Assembly (NCBI GenBank): GCA_013002645.1
Contig: JABDJF010000474.1
Location: 1 to 6,613 of the forward strand
From: Myxococcales bacterium
GTDB lineage: Bacteria > Myxococcota_A > Polyangia > Polyangiales > Houyiibacteriaceae
Direction: 5' to 3'
DNA length: 6,613 nt
The notes under the pieces were generated by a model, which saw nothing but the letters and a program-made list of their open reading frames with translations, did not search any database and was not told the origin of the DNA. Position numbers and translations under genes: made by a program. Shown here piece by piece: positions 6,395-6,613 of the stretch (the first letter of the stretch is position 1; every line of letters starts with the position of its first letter).

Positions 6395-6613
6395 ATGCCG
6401 CAGCTCCTGCGAAGCCGTCGCAGCTATGACCATCGAATCCGAGAGATCGTCTGCCAAACGGGCAACCCACGGACATTTCAGCACCTGCACATCCCGCGTT
6501 CCACGACGGCCAGTTGGCTCTCCAGCGGATGCCGCAGCGTTGTTTCGCTCGATTGGCACCACGACATCGCGTCGGTATTGGACGAAAAAGGAAAAGCTCA
6601 AGCGCCGTTGCGC
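6395..6613 (+). CDS. Transposase N-terminal region, truncated by the window edge
   Basis: From ATG 6395 the frame is open for 73 codons to the last base. The product begins MPQLLRSRRSYDHRIREIVC and continues QTGNPRTFQHLHIPRSTTAS, WLSSGCRSVVSLDWHH and DIASVLDEKGKAQAPLR. The HRIRE.....G....F..L.IPRST..SWL pattern is the helix-turn-helix DNA-binding N-terminus of a large group of DDE/integrase-core transposases; the catalytic domain would follow outside the window. I cannot assign the IS family. The frame extends back to the stop at 6329-6331. ATG 6395 is preferred over GTG 6353 because GGAG (6389-6392) precedes it, though at short spacing. Intactness cannot be judged. Its left terminal repeat, if any, should lie in 6239-6394. 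Confidence 0.72.
   Translation, partial: MPQLLRSRRSYDHRIREIVCQTGNPRTFQHLHIPRSTTASWLSSGCRSVVSLDWHHDIASVLDEKGKAQAPLR

Noticed and set aside
6293..6601. 102-codon minus-strand ORF opposite the transposase
   Set aside because: The plus strand has a recognisable transposase N-terminus over the same bases; the minus product resembles nothing I recognise.

Overview
The window is GC-rich DNA with strong G/C preference at third codon positions. It carries large cysteine-rich secreted proteins with Gly/Thr or Asp/Pro linkers, a transmembrane eukaryotic-type Ser/Thr kinase, and a TPR/PEGA envelope protein. This mix is typical of myxobacteria (Polyangiales-type Deltaproteobacteria/Myxococcota). The assignment is inferred from style; there is no marker gene in the window.

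Layout: (1) 1-542 (+) is the 3' end of a Gly-rich-linker, cysteine-rich secreted or surface protein whose start lies outside the window. (2) 543-854 has no intact gene I trust. It holds two coding-like stretches in different frames that together read like a small, frameshifted zinc-ribbon protein, plus a small hairpin. (3) 855-3800 (-) encodes a large exported protein: N-terminal domain, Asp/Gly/Pro linker, a modular cysteine-rich array (units A-A-B-A-B plus a partial unit), and a C-terminal seven-repeat beta-propeller that appears closed by an N-terminal strand. (4) 3801-3929 is the divergent intergenic region and contains a near-perfect 20-bp dyad. (5) 3930-5390 (+) is a Ser/Thr protein kinase with a single membrane segment and a Pro/Ser-rich tail. 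It overlaps by 7 nt with (6) 5384-6238 (+), a signal peptide-TPR-PEGA-transmembrane protein. (7) 6239-6394 is non-coding, with an 18-bp imperfect direct repeat and a perfect 12-bp palindrome. (8) 6395-6613 (+) is the N-terminus of a transposase running off the right edge.

How they may work together (inference): the kinase and the TPR-PEGA protein form a translationally coupled pair, probably an envelope-located signalling module. The divergently transcribed propeller/Cys-rich exported protein shares their upstream region and may be co-regulated or act as an extracellular partner. The flanking transposase and the decayed small gene suggest this is an accessory, rearranging part of the chromosome.
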